Shown piece by piece: positions 22,074 through 32,404 of a stretch of DNA of 60,000 nt. The position numbers and the translations under genes are program-made. The notes beneath the pieces are model-generated. The model saw nothing but the letters and a program-made list of their open reading frames with translations, searched no databases and was not told the DNA's origin. Where the stretch lies: positions 12,156,501-12,216,500 of the forward strand of contig NC_088311.1 in assembly GCF_910592395.1 (NCBI RefSeq), written 5' to 3'. Origin of the DNA: Lineus longissimus. Its lineage: Eukaryota; Nemertea; Pilidiophora; Heteronemertea; Lineidae. Positions within the stretch are counted from its first letter, which is position 1. Each line of letters starts with the position of its first letter.

Positions 22074-22259
22074 GCTTTTGACTGATTGAGAGTTGTTTTC
22101 TGGTTCAAATGATGTGGTACTTGATGATTTTTACCGGAGCACAGATGACACGTCTGTCTCACTCGGCAGCCATACCGGAAGTCTGAATCTGAACTCTTCA
22201 TTTGCAATTGATAATGTGGAATATTTCCTTGTCTAAAACCTTTTTTTCTTCTTCATCAG

Positions 22260-22434
22260 AGCCGAACGACTACCAAAGAAATTTCAATGTCACTGTTGAT
22301 GGTCATTCTCTAGCTGATGATTTTATGACTTTACGGAAATTGTTGGATTCTTACCCATTCTACAGAACTAGCCAGATCTCAGGACCCGACTCCAACAACC
22401 CTAATCTTAAAGAAGGCTATTATTATCTTGATAA
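22260..22434 (+). CDS. hpse: Heparanase-like gene, alternative exon copy B (acid/base Glu region)
   Basis: This 175-nt exon lies between TTCATCAG and GTAAGT. It enters in phase 1 and leaves in phase 2, exactly like copy A. The translation is PNDYQRNFNVTVDGHSLADD, then FMTLRKLLDSYPFYR, SQISGPD and EGYYYLD. The glutamate of E-PND is split at the 5' junction and corresponds to the GH79 proton donor. Inferred splicing into 28954-29001 restores a lysine codon (AA|G). The LINE lies between this exon and copy A, ending 44 bp upstream of this exon (target-duplication copy at 22184-22215). Without the LINE the two exons would be only about 1.2 kb apart. Confidence 0.85.
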
Positions 22435-22689
22435 GTAAGTCAGAATCTCCTGCAGAATGAATCATGATTTAACTTAAATCTAACAGAGATGGGCTCCGTA
22501 TTGGGGCCAGCAGTCCTTTTTATAGTGTACACTTTGCTGATTGGTGGTTTGATGAAGGTCCATGATGTGCATTCCTACGAGATGTTTGCAGACGATAACC
22601 AATTGCTTGGTGTCTTCCCCTGTGGAAATTTAATGTTGAACAGTGCCTGTTATAACATATAACGATCGAGCATCCAGGGTCTTTTAAGA

Positions 22690-23905
22690 AGCACCTCTTT
22701 GGTACGGTGAGTCTATACAACACCGCAGTGTCCGTCATCGTCGTCCCTCGTATCTGGTCGGGTCTGATTCCCGACTTGGCCACCAGGGGGCCAAAACTAA
22801 TAAAAGTAAAAAGTGCAATATCTTGCTTGATAGTGACTTGTCTTCAATTTTATTTTTATGGTAGGTACTCAGAGCAAGGATACAGCACATATCCTACGAT
22901 TGTTTGATTTGACCTGACTTTCAAGGTCACTGAGGTCAAATGGTGTGAATTGGCTGTTGTGTGTAACATGGCACGTTCTTAACCACTAAAGCTATGAACT
23001 TAAAACTTGGTACACATGACCCCCTAGGTCAGATGACCTGTGACACTGATTTTTGGTCCAGTCTGATTCTTAACTTGGCCACCAGGGGGCTAAAACCAAA
23101 TATTTTAATAGTGCCATATCTTGCTTATTACTGATTAGTTTTTGGTACAGATTTTATGGCAGGTACTCTTAGCAAGGATACATCACATATGATACGGGTT
23201 TTTGATTTGACGTACTTGTCAAGGTCACAGAGGTCAAATGGCGTAAATTGGCCATTTGAGCATAATTTCTCAACCCCTAAGGCTATGAACTTGAGACTTT
23301 GTACAAAGGACCAACTAGGTCAGGTGACCTCTGACCCTAAATTACAGTCCGGTCTGATTCTCGACTTGGCCAGCAGGGGGCCAAAAGTGAAAACCTAGAA
23401 AGTGTGATATTTTGCTTATTAGTGATTCGTTTTCAATAACATTTTTATGGTAGGTTCTCCTAGCAAGGATACATCACATATCATATGAGTTTTTGATTTG
23501 ACTTGCTTTTCAAGGTCACAGAGGTCAAATGGCGTAAATTGGTCATTTGAGTGTAACTATGGCATGTTTCTTAACCACTAAAGCTATGAACTTGAAATTT
23601 GGTGCACATGACTCCCTACGTCAAGTAACCTCGGACACCGAATTTCAATCTGATCTGGTTCTCAACTTTGCCACCAGGAGGCCAAAACTAAAATAGGTAA
23701 AAAGTGCAATATCTCGTTTATTAGTGACTTGTTTTTGATGATATTCTTATGGTACTTACTCCAAGCAACGATACATCACATGTCATACCGACTTTGGTTT
23801 GACCTATATACTATACATGTACAATGTTTCTTAAAACCAGGATGAATTCCAAAGCACCAAATATCTATACGGTGAGAACAATGGTTCCTGGCCTTTTCAT
23901 TTAAA
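22690..23905 (+). repeat. Dispersed AGGTCA-rich repeat, four-module copy
   Basis: About four tandem diverged modules. Exact AGGTCACAGAGGTCA motifs occur at 23222 and 23513 and a one-base variant near 22923. It starts GGTGAGTCTATACAACACC and ends GGTGAGAACAATGG. Located in the intron after heparanase exon B. Confidence 0.7.
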
Positions 23906-23929
23906 AAGCAGCTGTTTAAGGGACATATC

Positions 23930-24045
23930 TATGATAAATCAGCTGTAGTGCCTTGACAGAAAATCGTACTGATAAGCACTATACAAAAGACAGACATTAT
24001 TATTATTATCATTAATATTATTATCATTATCATTATTAAACTGTT
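23930..24045 (+). repeat. Retroposon 3' tail with ATT microsatellite
   Basis: GATAAGCACTATACAAAAGA followed by an imperfect (ATT)n run. This resembles the 3' ends of tRNA-SINEs/L2-type retroposons in marine invertebrates. Only the tail is recognisable. Confidence 0.45.
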
Positions 24046-24105
24046 TAGTTTTGATAGTCGGCCTGTGTACAGTGACGCAGTATCCTTCAGCCGTGACCTT
24101 CTTAG

Positions 24106-24600
24106 CTCACATTGGTGAGCCTATGTCATAGCGTCTTGTCCGTTGTCTGTCAATAATGGTGGCACATTTGCTTGCTATTGCTCACCAATGGTGAAAAGTG
24201 AAACAACGTGTGTGAATGTCTTATTAGAGAGTTTGAGATCGGCAACTTATAGCAAAACTTATACGGATACTTAGATTCTAATTGTTTCCCATCATAACTT
24301 GGACATAAGTTGTGCATAAAATTGCCCTGTCTAGACCTGCTGTTGACTCAAGACTGAGATAGCATGACTGCTACAAGTAAAGAAACTATGTTAGCTCATA
24401 TCTAATTACATCCGCCAAGAGATAACCACAGACAAAGAAAAAAGCCTGTTTTTTTTGGGTCCTTCTCTGCGTTCAATCCATCAAATTCTTATTCGCGGGC
24501 CTTAGCTTTGTACAAAACCCATGACAAGACTTCATGCTTCTATGCTGTCATTGTCATCTATCAGCCCAGATTCTTATTGCATGATCGTGTTAATGAAATA
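24106..24600. other. Short repeat scrap then unrecognised intron sequence
   Basis: AGCTCACATTGGTGAGCC at 24106 is a start fragment of the dispersed repeat, cut off after about 80 bp. The rest shows nothing recognisable. Confidence 0.4.
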
Positions 24601-24614
24601 CAACGCAAGTAGAT

Positions 24615-25500
24615 TTTTGGCTCACCGTTAGGGGAGTCTATACGATAGCCCTGCGTCGTCGTCGTCGTCGTCGTCCGTCATCGTCCGTATCCTGTGTGGC
24701 ACGTTTCTTAACCGCATGTGCTATGAACTTGAAACTTTGTACACATGACCCCCTAGGTCAGAGGTACTCTGACACTGAATTTCGGTCCGGTCTGTATCAT
24801 GACTTGGCCACCAGGGGGCTAAAACTTAAAACATAAAAAGTGTGATATGTCTCTTATTAATGATCCGTTTTCAATAAAAATTTTATGGTAGGTACTCCTA
24901 GCAAGGATACATCACATATCATACGGGTTTTTGATTTGATCTACTTTTCAAGGTCACAGAGGTCAAATGGTGTAAATTGGCCCTTAGGATGTAACGATGG
25001 CACGTTTCTAAACTGCAATGACCATTGATCCCAAATTTGGTACACATTTACCCCTCAGTCAATGATCTCAGGGACCGAAGTTTGGTCCAATATGATTCAC
25101 CACTTGACCACCAGGGGGCAAAATCCAAAAACCTTAAAAATGTGATTATTCCTTAACTTCTTGCCCGATTGCCACCAATTTGATATCATGGGTACATCTA
25201 ACCACCATACAGTATATGTCACACAGGTTTTTAATTGGACCTTTTTGTCAAGGTCACAGAGGTCAAATGGCGTAAATTGGCCGTCAGGCCGTAACTATGG
25301 CACGTTTCTTAACTGCAATTACTATTGATCACAAATTAAGTACACATGTACCCCTTGGTCAGGTGATTTCAGGTACCGAAGTTTGGTGCGATCTGATTTG
25401 CCGTTTGGCCTCCAGGGAGAAGCCAAATCCTAAATTCTTCAAAATGCTATTATTCCTAGTAATTACTTGCCCGATTGGCACCAATTTTATAAAATTTTTA
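24615..25500 (+). repeat. Dispersed AGGTCA-rich repeat, truncated 3' end
   Basis: Begins CTCACCGTTAGGGGAGTC, has a (GTC)n run at 24656-24675 and exact AGGTCACAGAGGTCA motifs at 24951 and 25251. Its distal part is joined to an inverted duplicate (see 25297-25711). Confidence 0.7.
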
Positions 25501-25711
25501 CAAAATAATATTAATTGGATATTAATATTTTGTTCATGAACAAAATATTAATATCCAATTAATATTATTAGGATTTAGGATTTGGCTTCTCCCTGGAGGC
25601 CAAACGGCAAATCAGATCGCACCAAACTTCGGTACCTGAAATCACCTGACCAAGGGGTACATGTGTACTTAATTTGTGATCAATAGTAATTGCAGTTAAG
25701 AAACGTGCCAT
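25297..25711. repeat. Inverted duplication of the dispersed repeat
   Basis: The segment 25297-25435 is repeated almost exactly in inverted orientation at 25572-25711. The region between is AT-rich and includes a perfect 66-bp palindrome (25504-25569). The left spacer is about 65 bp longer than the right. Confidence 0.85.
25504..25569. repeat. Perfect 66-bp palindrome
   Basis: Every base from 25504 pairs with its mirror to 25569, centred on TTCATGAA. There is no loop, so it can form a cruciform or a 33-bp stem. Confidence 0.9.
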
Positions 25712-26576
25712 ATTTATTTCTTGGGTAAACGTGTATTGGAATTGGTCGGGGCATATTTACCAACATTACCAATGTGAACCTTACCGGAGACGTCAAATTC
25801 AGTAGCGATTTCAGCTATCTTTTTCCTCTTTTCGTTCCTATCATGGAACAGAGGGGACTTGACGTTGAAAAGACATCCTTGCACCCCCGGAAGGTCTTGA
25901 CGCAAGGGCCCAAAGCGCCGCGTAGCGGCAAAAAAGCGAAGCTGGCGAAACATTTATAACGGGTCACCGTCACTTATTATTGGACTTATAGCGCATTTAC
26001 GGGGTTGCAACTATTTTGCTTTATAGTGTCACCAGGAAAGAAAAGCATGCGACATAACGCCGATCTATTTAAGGTATATAGTAGGAAATATCAATAAAAT
26101 AATCATTCCATGTCGTCTTTTGAGGGCATTTTTGATTGTAAAAAATATATGTGTACGTCACCGGAGTCTCTGCAATGATAATTTTATCACAGCAGTCTCG
26201 CGCAAGTAGAAGTTCTTTACCTATTAGTTCTTCACTTATTGGTCTGGCGCAAAGCCAGACGTTTTCCATTACGATTTCGCTACGATGTTTGACCAGAAGG
26301 AGCAGTGCGCGAGATATGCTAATGAGCAGACTTCCCTCGCTTGAGTTTCGAAAGAATGTTCCATATCGCGCTAAGCTGACCACTGCTGACCATGACAGGC
26401 GTGCATTGGACTGGTACAGGTTGGAACTGAACATTGAATATGCTGGTGGTGACGCTTTCTGATGAGAAGTTGGTCGTGACTGATGCAGTATCCTTGGACT
26501 TGTCCACAGCATCGTTCAATCATTGCTCTCTGAGCTGGCTTGATTCTGTACTTACCCAAATACTGAGACCAAATAC
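25712..26576. other. Unrecognised intron sequence
   Basis: Open frames on both strands (for example - strand 26519-26319, residues SVTTNFSSESVTTSIFNVQF) look weakly protein-like, but I recognise no family. Frames are broken. It could be old transposon sequence. Confidence 0.35.
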
Positions 26577-26640
26577 CTGTTGACTGTGCTTTAAGAGAGA
26601 CTGGCCCCATGCCTAGTCTCTCTTAAAGCACAGTCAACAG
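26577..26640. repeat. Perfect hairpin, 26-bp arms, 12-base loop
   Basis: The arm CTGTTGACTGTGCTTTAAGA plus GAGACT at 26577-26602 is perfectly inverted at 26615-26640, around the loop GGCCCCATGCCT. Confidence 0.9.
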
Positions 26641-27355
26641 ACACCAACCCCCTCAGACTCAGAAACCACAAACACCCAACCCTTCCTGCTACCTTAATAC
26701 TTCTGGAAGTTTTTCTAAATACCAAGTAGCCATCTTCCTGTCCCATGAGCAACAGGTCTCCAAAAATTTAACAAGTTCAATTTAGCTGTCCACAGCTTTC
26801 CACAGGCTTTCCACAGGGGTAAACATGTCCACAAAGGTCACTGAGTGAATACACACTGAATGACTTTTGTAAAAGATGACTCAAGAGTTTGAAGTGGGAG
26901 CGGCCACCTGAAACACGGTCACAATAGTCGTAATCATCTACACACCTATTGACTTTCGTGGTTAACGTTATACAACTTTCAACAAGGCGGGACATATGGA
27001 TACTTCGTAACAAAAGTTCCAATCGTATACACATTGCAACATTTTTTGGAAACAAGCCACAAAATGACTTTTGTCATGCAGTGTATGGAGGCCTTTAGAC
27101 TCATGGGTTACGCACGAGACTAACACTGAACGCCCGGCTCGTTTGATTATAAATGACCTAAATAACCTGCAGGTGACATGGCTTATTCCAGACCATGCTG
27201 ACCTGAGACAAGTGCACTTGTTGTGTATGGTATTATGTATCAAAGAACTGCAACCTGATCATGAAGTCAAATCAGGACGTCAATTAAATAAATTTGTAGC
27301 AAGCAATCTGATTGACATGTGTGACACACTGTAACTGTCCACCAAGCGAAGATAT
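26641..27355. other. Unrecognised intron sequence
   Basis: A + strand frame at 27140-27334 (RLIINDLNNLQVTWLIPDHA) ending at a stop looks somewhat protein-like, as does the opposite strand. I recognise no family. Possibly transposon debris. Confidence 0.35.
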
Positions 27356-27359
27356 CATA

Positions 27360-27945
27360 GCCGCCAGGCTCTAGTTCCTTAACTTCTTGCCTGATTGCCA
27401 CCAATTTGATATCATTGGTACATCTAACCACCGTACAGTATATGACACACAGGTTTTTAATTTGACCTACTTTTCAAGGTCACAGAGGTCAAATGGCAAA
27501 AAATTGGCCGTCAGGCCGTAACTACGGCACGTTTCTTAACCGCAATGACTATTGATCACAAATTAAGTACACATGTACCCCTTGGTCAGGTGATCTCAGG
27601 TACCGAAGTTTGGTGTGATCTGATTTGCCGTTTGGCCTCCAGGGAGGGGGCCAAATCCAAAATTTTTCAAAATGCTATTATTCCTTAATTACTTGCCCGA
27701 TTGGCACCAATTTTATATCATAGAGACATCTAATTCTAACAACCATTCAATGTGTCACCCAGGTCTTTTTTGATTTGACCTACTTTTCAAGGTCACAGAG
27801 GTCAAATGTACTGTAAATTGGCCATTTTGGGGAAATTGTAATTGCTTGGACCTACATCAAACCTAACACTACATGACACAATACCATGCTCTTCATCCAT
27901 CTTTCCTCCACATGAGGTGAGCACAATGGCCCTGGCCATTTCTTT
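27360..27945 (+). repeat. Dispersed AGGTCA-rich repeat, 3' half
   Basis: Matches the distal two modules of 4026-5134. Exact AGGTCACAGAGGTCA motifs at 27477 and 27790, and it ends GAGGTGAGCACAATGGCCCT. Confidence 0.75.
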
Positions 27946-28019
27946 TTTTTAAATTTTGGTAAGCGGCAATCTTGGGAACCATTTTTACCTCTGTTTTGTG
28001 ACGGAATATTGACATAGAC

Positions 28020-28160
28020 TGCCTCAAGAAAGCTGCACTGCCACACCACTTCCTCTAAAATTGCAAAATTGAGATCAATGACCAAAACTGTTCTCCCATA
28101 TTCACTGCAAATGACATACATTGACATTACCCGAGGTGAGAACATGATCGCTGGAATGCT
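28020..28160 (+). repeat. Fragment of the CTTGGGCCTCT repeat family
   Basis: The CTGCACTGCCACACCACTTC block and the following AAAATTGAGATCAATGAC match 14411-14470. Confidence 0.5.
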
Positions 28161-28434
28161 CATTGCCCATTTTTTGCCTTAGTTGAAATATTTTTTCAAA
28201 TTGGCTGGTTGTCTCTTGGCATTGATTAGTTTAGTGTTTTGAATGATTTCATTCATAGTTGGGTTGGTGGTCTTGTTTGAGAAATTGTGTATTTTTAGCA
28301 ATTATATCACTAAAGATGTTCATGTTATAAGGATTTGTTGGTGTTTACAAATGTAACTATCTCCATTGCATTATTCTTCTCTCTGGGTGTTCTTAAGTCT
28401 TAACATTTAGCTTTAGTTATACTGTTTTGAATTA

Positions 28435-28801
28435 CAGTACAACCTCTCTACTGCGGATACCCATGGGACTGGGAGCAACGAACATTAAATTCACTCCACC
28501 CTAGCTTAGCTGTAATTAACTGAGCACAGTGTCTATTTATGTTCATTAATTATGTAAAGTTCTCACCTGTTAGGCCTAATTGACTACCTAAGCTATTGTT
28601 TTTGTATGTTGTCCGTAATTGTGATGTGATTGGATCAAAAAGTCACTTTCGCCATGTCCGCAATTCAGAGTAGAGAGTTGTCCGCCCTACAGTGGTTTGG
28701 TTAGGGGAAATGACTTATAAAAAAAATTGGGACTGAAAGGACATGTCCTTATTTTAGAGGTGTCCACCTGGTCGAGGTGTCTGCAAGGGGAGGTACTACT
28801 G
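28435..28801. mobile_element. Short TA-flanked MITE (pogo-like)
   Basis: Left end CAGTACAACCTCTCTACTGC, right end AGGGGAGGTACTACTG. The tips are inverted and flanked by TA on both sides. 367 bp, non-coding. CAGT tips plus TA fit pogo-type MITEs. Confidence 0.6.
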
Positions 28802-28953
28802 TAGTTCCATTGTGTAACCTCTTTTTGTAAGATTATTTGTCATTTCTTGAATCTGTTTATGCCTAATAATAGGATCAGTCACAATCGTACAAACCCATCT
28901 TGCTCAAATTTAAAGGAATATTATTTTTTCGTTTATTTTGTGTCATTTTTCAG

Positions 28954-29001
28954 GGTCATCAAGCATGCTACTCCTGTTCTGAATGCAGTCACTTGGCATC
29001 A
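28954..29001 (+). CDS. hpse: Heparanase-like gene, 48-nt exon
   Basis: A microexon between TTTTTCAG and GTGAGT, too short to appear as an open frame. It enters in phase 2 and leaves in phase 2, coding (K)VIKHATPVLNAVTWHQ with split first and last codons. It supplies the conserved V/A-x-T-W-H block that precedes YYxNGR in heparanases. Both junctions fit: AA|G from either alternative exon upstream and CA|G into 41215. This exon proves that the exon at 22260 (or 14753) and the exon at 41215 belong to one transcript frame. Confidence 0.85.
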
Positions 29002-29039
29002 GTGAGTAAAACCTCTTTCTTCTATGCAGCGGTCAATGT

Positions 29040-29324
29040 GAACTCTGTACCCCCCCCCCCCCCCCGCCCTGTTCAGGTGATCAATCCTTTATCACCACAT
29101 CAGAAGACTATGTTTGTACATTATTCCAAAATATATCCCCCAGGGTGTCCCGATCATTCACCAGGAAACCACCTCGGCTCCAATTCTGTGGTACAGGGTT
29201 CGCCTCCACATCACTCCACCAATTGTGATGAACAACCGTAAACTACCAAATCCACACATGCTCATTCGTATTTCCCGCGTTAGGAACTTATGAAGAAATG
29301 GTGGCGTCACCTATTATTACCAGA
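29040..29324. other. Intron, poly-C tract, nothing else recognised
   Basis: A run of about 17 C at 29050-29066. The rest may belong to the degraded Harbinger element that follows. Confidence 0.4.
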
Positions 29325-29575
29325 AAAATTCCCCATCCCTCCGACTTCCCTCGATGTATCGAGGATGTAACAAACACACAGTATGAGACCAGCGAGTGTG
29401 TAACATCATTTGTGCATGTGCAGTGGTACACAACATTGCACATCTTCTCAAGGAACCTCTTCCAGAAGGACCAGATGTCCCAGAACCGTTGCTGAGATTT
29501 ATCTATAATGGAGAAGAAGATGGTGGCTATGTGAGAGACTATGTTGCGAACACATATTTTGGAGAACTCTTGTGA
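29325..29575 (+). pseudogene. PIF/Harbinger transposase, C-terminal fragment
   Basis: The frame VCNIICACAVVHNIAHLLKE then PLPEGPDVPEPLLRFIY and YVRDYVANTYFGELL ends in a stop. The I-x-A-C-A-V-L/V-H-N-I-A block is diagnostic of the end of the Harbinger DDE transposase (DDE_Tnp_4). An in-frame stop lies just upstream, and the catalytic part is missing. Confidence 0.65.
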
Positions 29576-29686
29576 TAGACCTAGTGATGGCTACCGGTTC
29601 CGTGATCACTGTAATGCAACCCAACCTGACTTTATTGTTTGTGATATACATGTATTACTCAGCCCTGTTTTTGCTGTTTATGTGTA

Positions 29687-30503
29687 AATACTCTACCCTC
29701 GTCTGTTTATGGGTACTTTCAAATTATGCAGGTAGGCCTCCAGGCCCAGCCCCTGCCGGTGTCATTCAGGAATGGAACTATTCTCGGCCATTGATGTGCA
29801 TTCAACTGGCGCTGACCAACCCATTTGTGGCAAGCGCTGGCCCTGTCATCATTCGCGATTTTTTATACAGCGTGCGCCAGAAATAATGAATCATTGCACT
29901 GTGAACTTGGGGCTCTATAGTCAAATTCATCAGTATTCTTCAACAATGAAGAGGACTTTAAAGACCTAATTTTCGGTAGCTTCCGAAGGGTCCTGCATGG
30001 TCCTGCCGACCGCTGAGCATCCAAGATGAGGCGATCGTCTCATGGCAAAGAAGAACATTGCGCGGTTTTGCGGGTCATTCCGTTCACCATTTCGTTATGT
30101 GAGAACGTTACGTGACAAATTATTGACCTGGCCCGGCGGACGCGATGATCCTGTCAGTTTCTGTTAGGACGAACTTGTCACATTTTCTACCCCAGACGGT
30201 CATGGCCATCCTGTCACCATAAAACTGGGGGCCTATCTCCCTAATGTCACAAATTTGAAGATGGATCGTCAAGAACAAGAACCTCTGCCAAAACGACGCA
30301 GAAGTTATACTGTCACCGAGAAGATCTCCTATTTAAGGGATTTGGAAGCAGCTCTACTGGATGGGACTGTCGGAAGCATGCGTGATTTAGCCGCACATTA
30401 CCGAATCCCCGTGCGCACAATGCAAAAGTGGAACCTAAGAGAGCTGGAGGAAAAAGAAGAAGATGGAAGAGGAAAAGCTAGACACGTCAAAAACAAAGGC
30501 GTT
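29687..30503 (+). repeat. Left arm of 0.8-kb inverted repeat
   Basis: Nearly identical, inverted, to 32162-32979. Starts AATACTCTACCCTCG and ends inside the transposase N-terminal coding sequence at AAAGGCGTT. Confidence 0.9.
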
Positions 30504-31621
30504 GGCCTGTGGCCCACCGTTGAGGAACGATTACTCGATTGGTTTAGAGGCGTCCGGGACAAGAGGTTGGCTGTCGCTATTCAAGATATCCAGGAAAGAG
30601 CTGCATCCATTTTCGAAGACTGGTGGAATGCATTGCCGCACGATGAAAGACAAGACCTTGTCGAGTCACGACCAACCTTGCACGAATTTCATACGTCGGA
30701 CGGGTGGGTGCACCAGTTTATGGAACGAAAGAAGATTTCCTTCAGGAAAACAAACAAAAACACGACAACTCTGCCCGCTGATGCCGCCATTCGAGTGCAG
30801 TAGTTCCGCGATAACGTCACCGATACCATCGAACGACTCGAAATTGCCATGAGATTTCTGTTCAATATGGACCAAACGTTCGCTCTATTCGAACAACGCC
30901 CTTTGTAGTATTGTACACTGCCAATGCTAAAGGGGCCAAAACTGTTGACGTTAGATCCTCGAGATCTAACACCAAACTCGGGTGCACTGTAACACTTGTC
31001 ATCACCGCCACAGGGGGAAAACTGCAAGCCTCTATCACGTTCCCACGTAGAGGATTTGTAAGACAACTTGCGGCCCTTGAAGACCAACAACTGCCAGCTA
31101 ATGCAGTTGTAACGAATTCAGCGACGGGATGGGTGAAACAGGAGACGGCAGAACATTGGTTCGACACGGTGTTTGAGCCTTATGCGATGGCTGAAGCAGC
31201 TGACCAATTCCTGCTCCTTGTAGATCGCTACAAAGTCCACCGGACGGAAGCCTTCAGTATGAGAGTGATGAACCTGGCAGGTGTCCTTGACTTCATTCCG
31301 GCGGGGTGCACTTCGCTCGTGCAGCCACTAGATTTAACTGTGATGAAATCCATGAAGAGCAAAATGAGAAAAGCCTGGAAGAGGTGGAAGAAAGACCACA
31401 CAGACAACGAAGGGCGTTGTCCACGCATTGAACTTCTAGATGTTGTTCGCATAATGAGTCAGGCATGGGATACGGTACCGGTCGGGGTCGTCGAAAGCGG
31501 ATTTGAAAGAGCCTTCCGACCTGTCCCAGTCGATGGAGGACCATTGCCTCTTCTTGACGAGGAGGAGGAAGGACTAGAATTCGAAAATGTAGATCGGGAG
31601 GAAATAGACGTTATGGAGTAG
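30261..31621 (+). pseudogene. pogo/Tigger-like (Tc1/mariner, CENP-B type) transposase, broken
   Basis: The ATG at 30261 starts MDRQEQEPLPKRRRSYTVTE, a basic segment followed by a psq-like HTH (LRDLAAHYRIPVRTMQKW) and a CENP-B/Tc5-type HTH ending SDGWVHQFMERKKISFRK. A TAG at 30801-30803 interrupts. The frame continues to NMDQTFALFE (first catalytic Asp), meets a second TAG and a frameshift near 30905, then runs open to 31621. That part has LLLVDRYKVHRTE (second Asp) and CTSLVQPLDLTVM (third Asp). All three acidic residues are present, but two stops and one frameshift make it non-functional. The C-terminus is acidic, as in pogo transposases. Confidence 0.85.
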
Positions 31622-31674
31622 GCCTTCATCAACTGGGATGTGATTGTGACTTCAGCCTTCGAGTAACTGCAGAG

Positions 31675-31814
31675 CAGGGACGTAGCTATCGCCCGGGGGG
31701 GGCAAAAATCTTTTGCCACTTTCTTGCCAAGACTTGAATGAAAAACACTTTTTTGAGGGGCATTTGCCAACCCCCCCCCCCCCCCCCCCCCCCCCCCCGC
31801 TAACTACGCTCCTG
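31675..31814. mobile_element. 140-bp MITE with CAGGGACGTAGCTA ends
   Basis: Inverted tips CAGGGACGTAGCTA and TAACTACGCTCCTG enclose a poly-G run and a run of about 28 C (31771-31798). Tips of this kind are common in hAT-type MITEs. It lies between the transposase and the right inverted arm. Confidence 0.55.
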
Positions 31815-32134
31815 TGCGGTCTTGTGCCAATTTTGACTGTTCAAAAGAAGTGCAGAAGTGACGCGGTTCAAATTTGAGTGGTAAACAGTTCCCTCACCTA
31901 TCGTTGACTGCGGTACATGATTTTTGACACACCCTTTATGAAAGCACACTTCCAGTCTGACTTTTAATAGAACCACGTGTGCCTGGATTCCCGAATGGCC
32001 GCTTTTTCGTGGACTAAATACTGTTTCATAACCATGGTACGCCGCAAACCGCAAACGTTTACCGAGCCCGGCAAACCAGCAATCACAAATGGGCCTCTTT
32101 GTCAAACAAAATCCATGTAGTAATGTGGGAGGTA

Positions 32135-32404
32135 CTACTGATTTTTAATGAGGTACCCATAAACGCCTTTGTTTTTGACGTGTCTAGCTTTTCCTCTTCC
32201 ATCTTTTTCTTTCTCCTCCAGCTCTCTTAGGTTCCACTTCTGCATTGTGCGCACAGGGATTCGGTAATGTGCGGCTAAATCACGCATGCTTCCGACAGTC
32301 CCATCCAGTAGAGCTGCTTCCAAATCCCTTAAATAGGAGATCTTCTCGGTGACAGTATAACTTCTGCGTCGTTTTGGCAGAGGTTCTTGTTCTTGACGAT
32401 CCAT
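32135..32404 (-). CDS. Isolated transposase N-terminal HTH ORF in the right arm
   Basis: Because the right arm is an inverted copy of the 5' end of the pogo-like element, it carries an intact ATG and the first about 80 residues of the transposase (basic segment plus psq HTH). A stop follows after the arm junction. The result is an 89-residue DNA-binding-domain-only frame. Expression is unknown; it may simply be a by-product of the duplication. Confidence 0.4.
   Translation of the reverse strand: MDRQEQEPLPKRRRSYTVTEKISYLRDLEAALLDGTVGSMRDLAAHYRIPVRTMQKWNLRELEEKEKDGRGKARHVKNKGVYGYLIKNQ

Larger units (their letters stand above)
16110..22183 (-). mobile_element. L1/Tx1-like LINE, 5'-complete copy with target duplication, now broken
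   Basis: The element runs right to left. It is bracketed by a 32-bp target duplication at 16078-16109 and 22184-22215 that differs at only three positions. Its start reads CTTCCGGTATGGCTGCCGAG. ORF1 remains lie near 22073-21280 and ORF2 near 20670-16319. GAATAAAATT, a polyadenylation signal, lies just before the 3' end at about 16112, and there is no long poly-A tail. Defects: at least two frameshifts in ORF1, loss of the segment between endonuclease and RT palm, a frameshift near 16757, and a 1.1-kb repeat inserted at 16891-18013. It sits in the intron between the two alternative heparanase exons. The L1/Tx1 clade is inferred from the apurinic-type endonuclease plus ORF1 layout. Confidence 0.85.

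Noticed and set aside
30666-31544. Antisense ORFs across the pogo-like transposase
   Set aside because: Shadows of the transposase frame; no independent motif.
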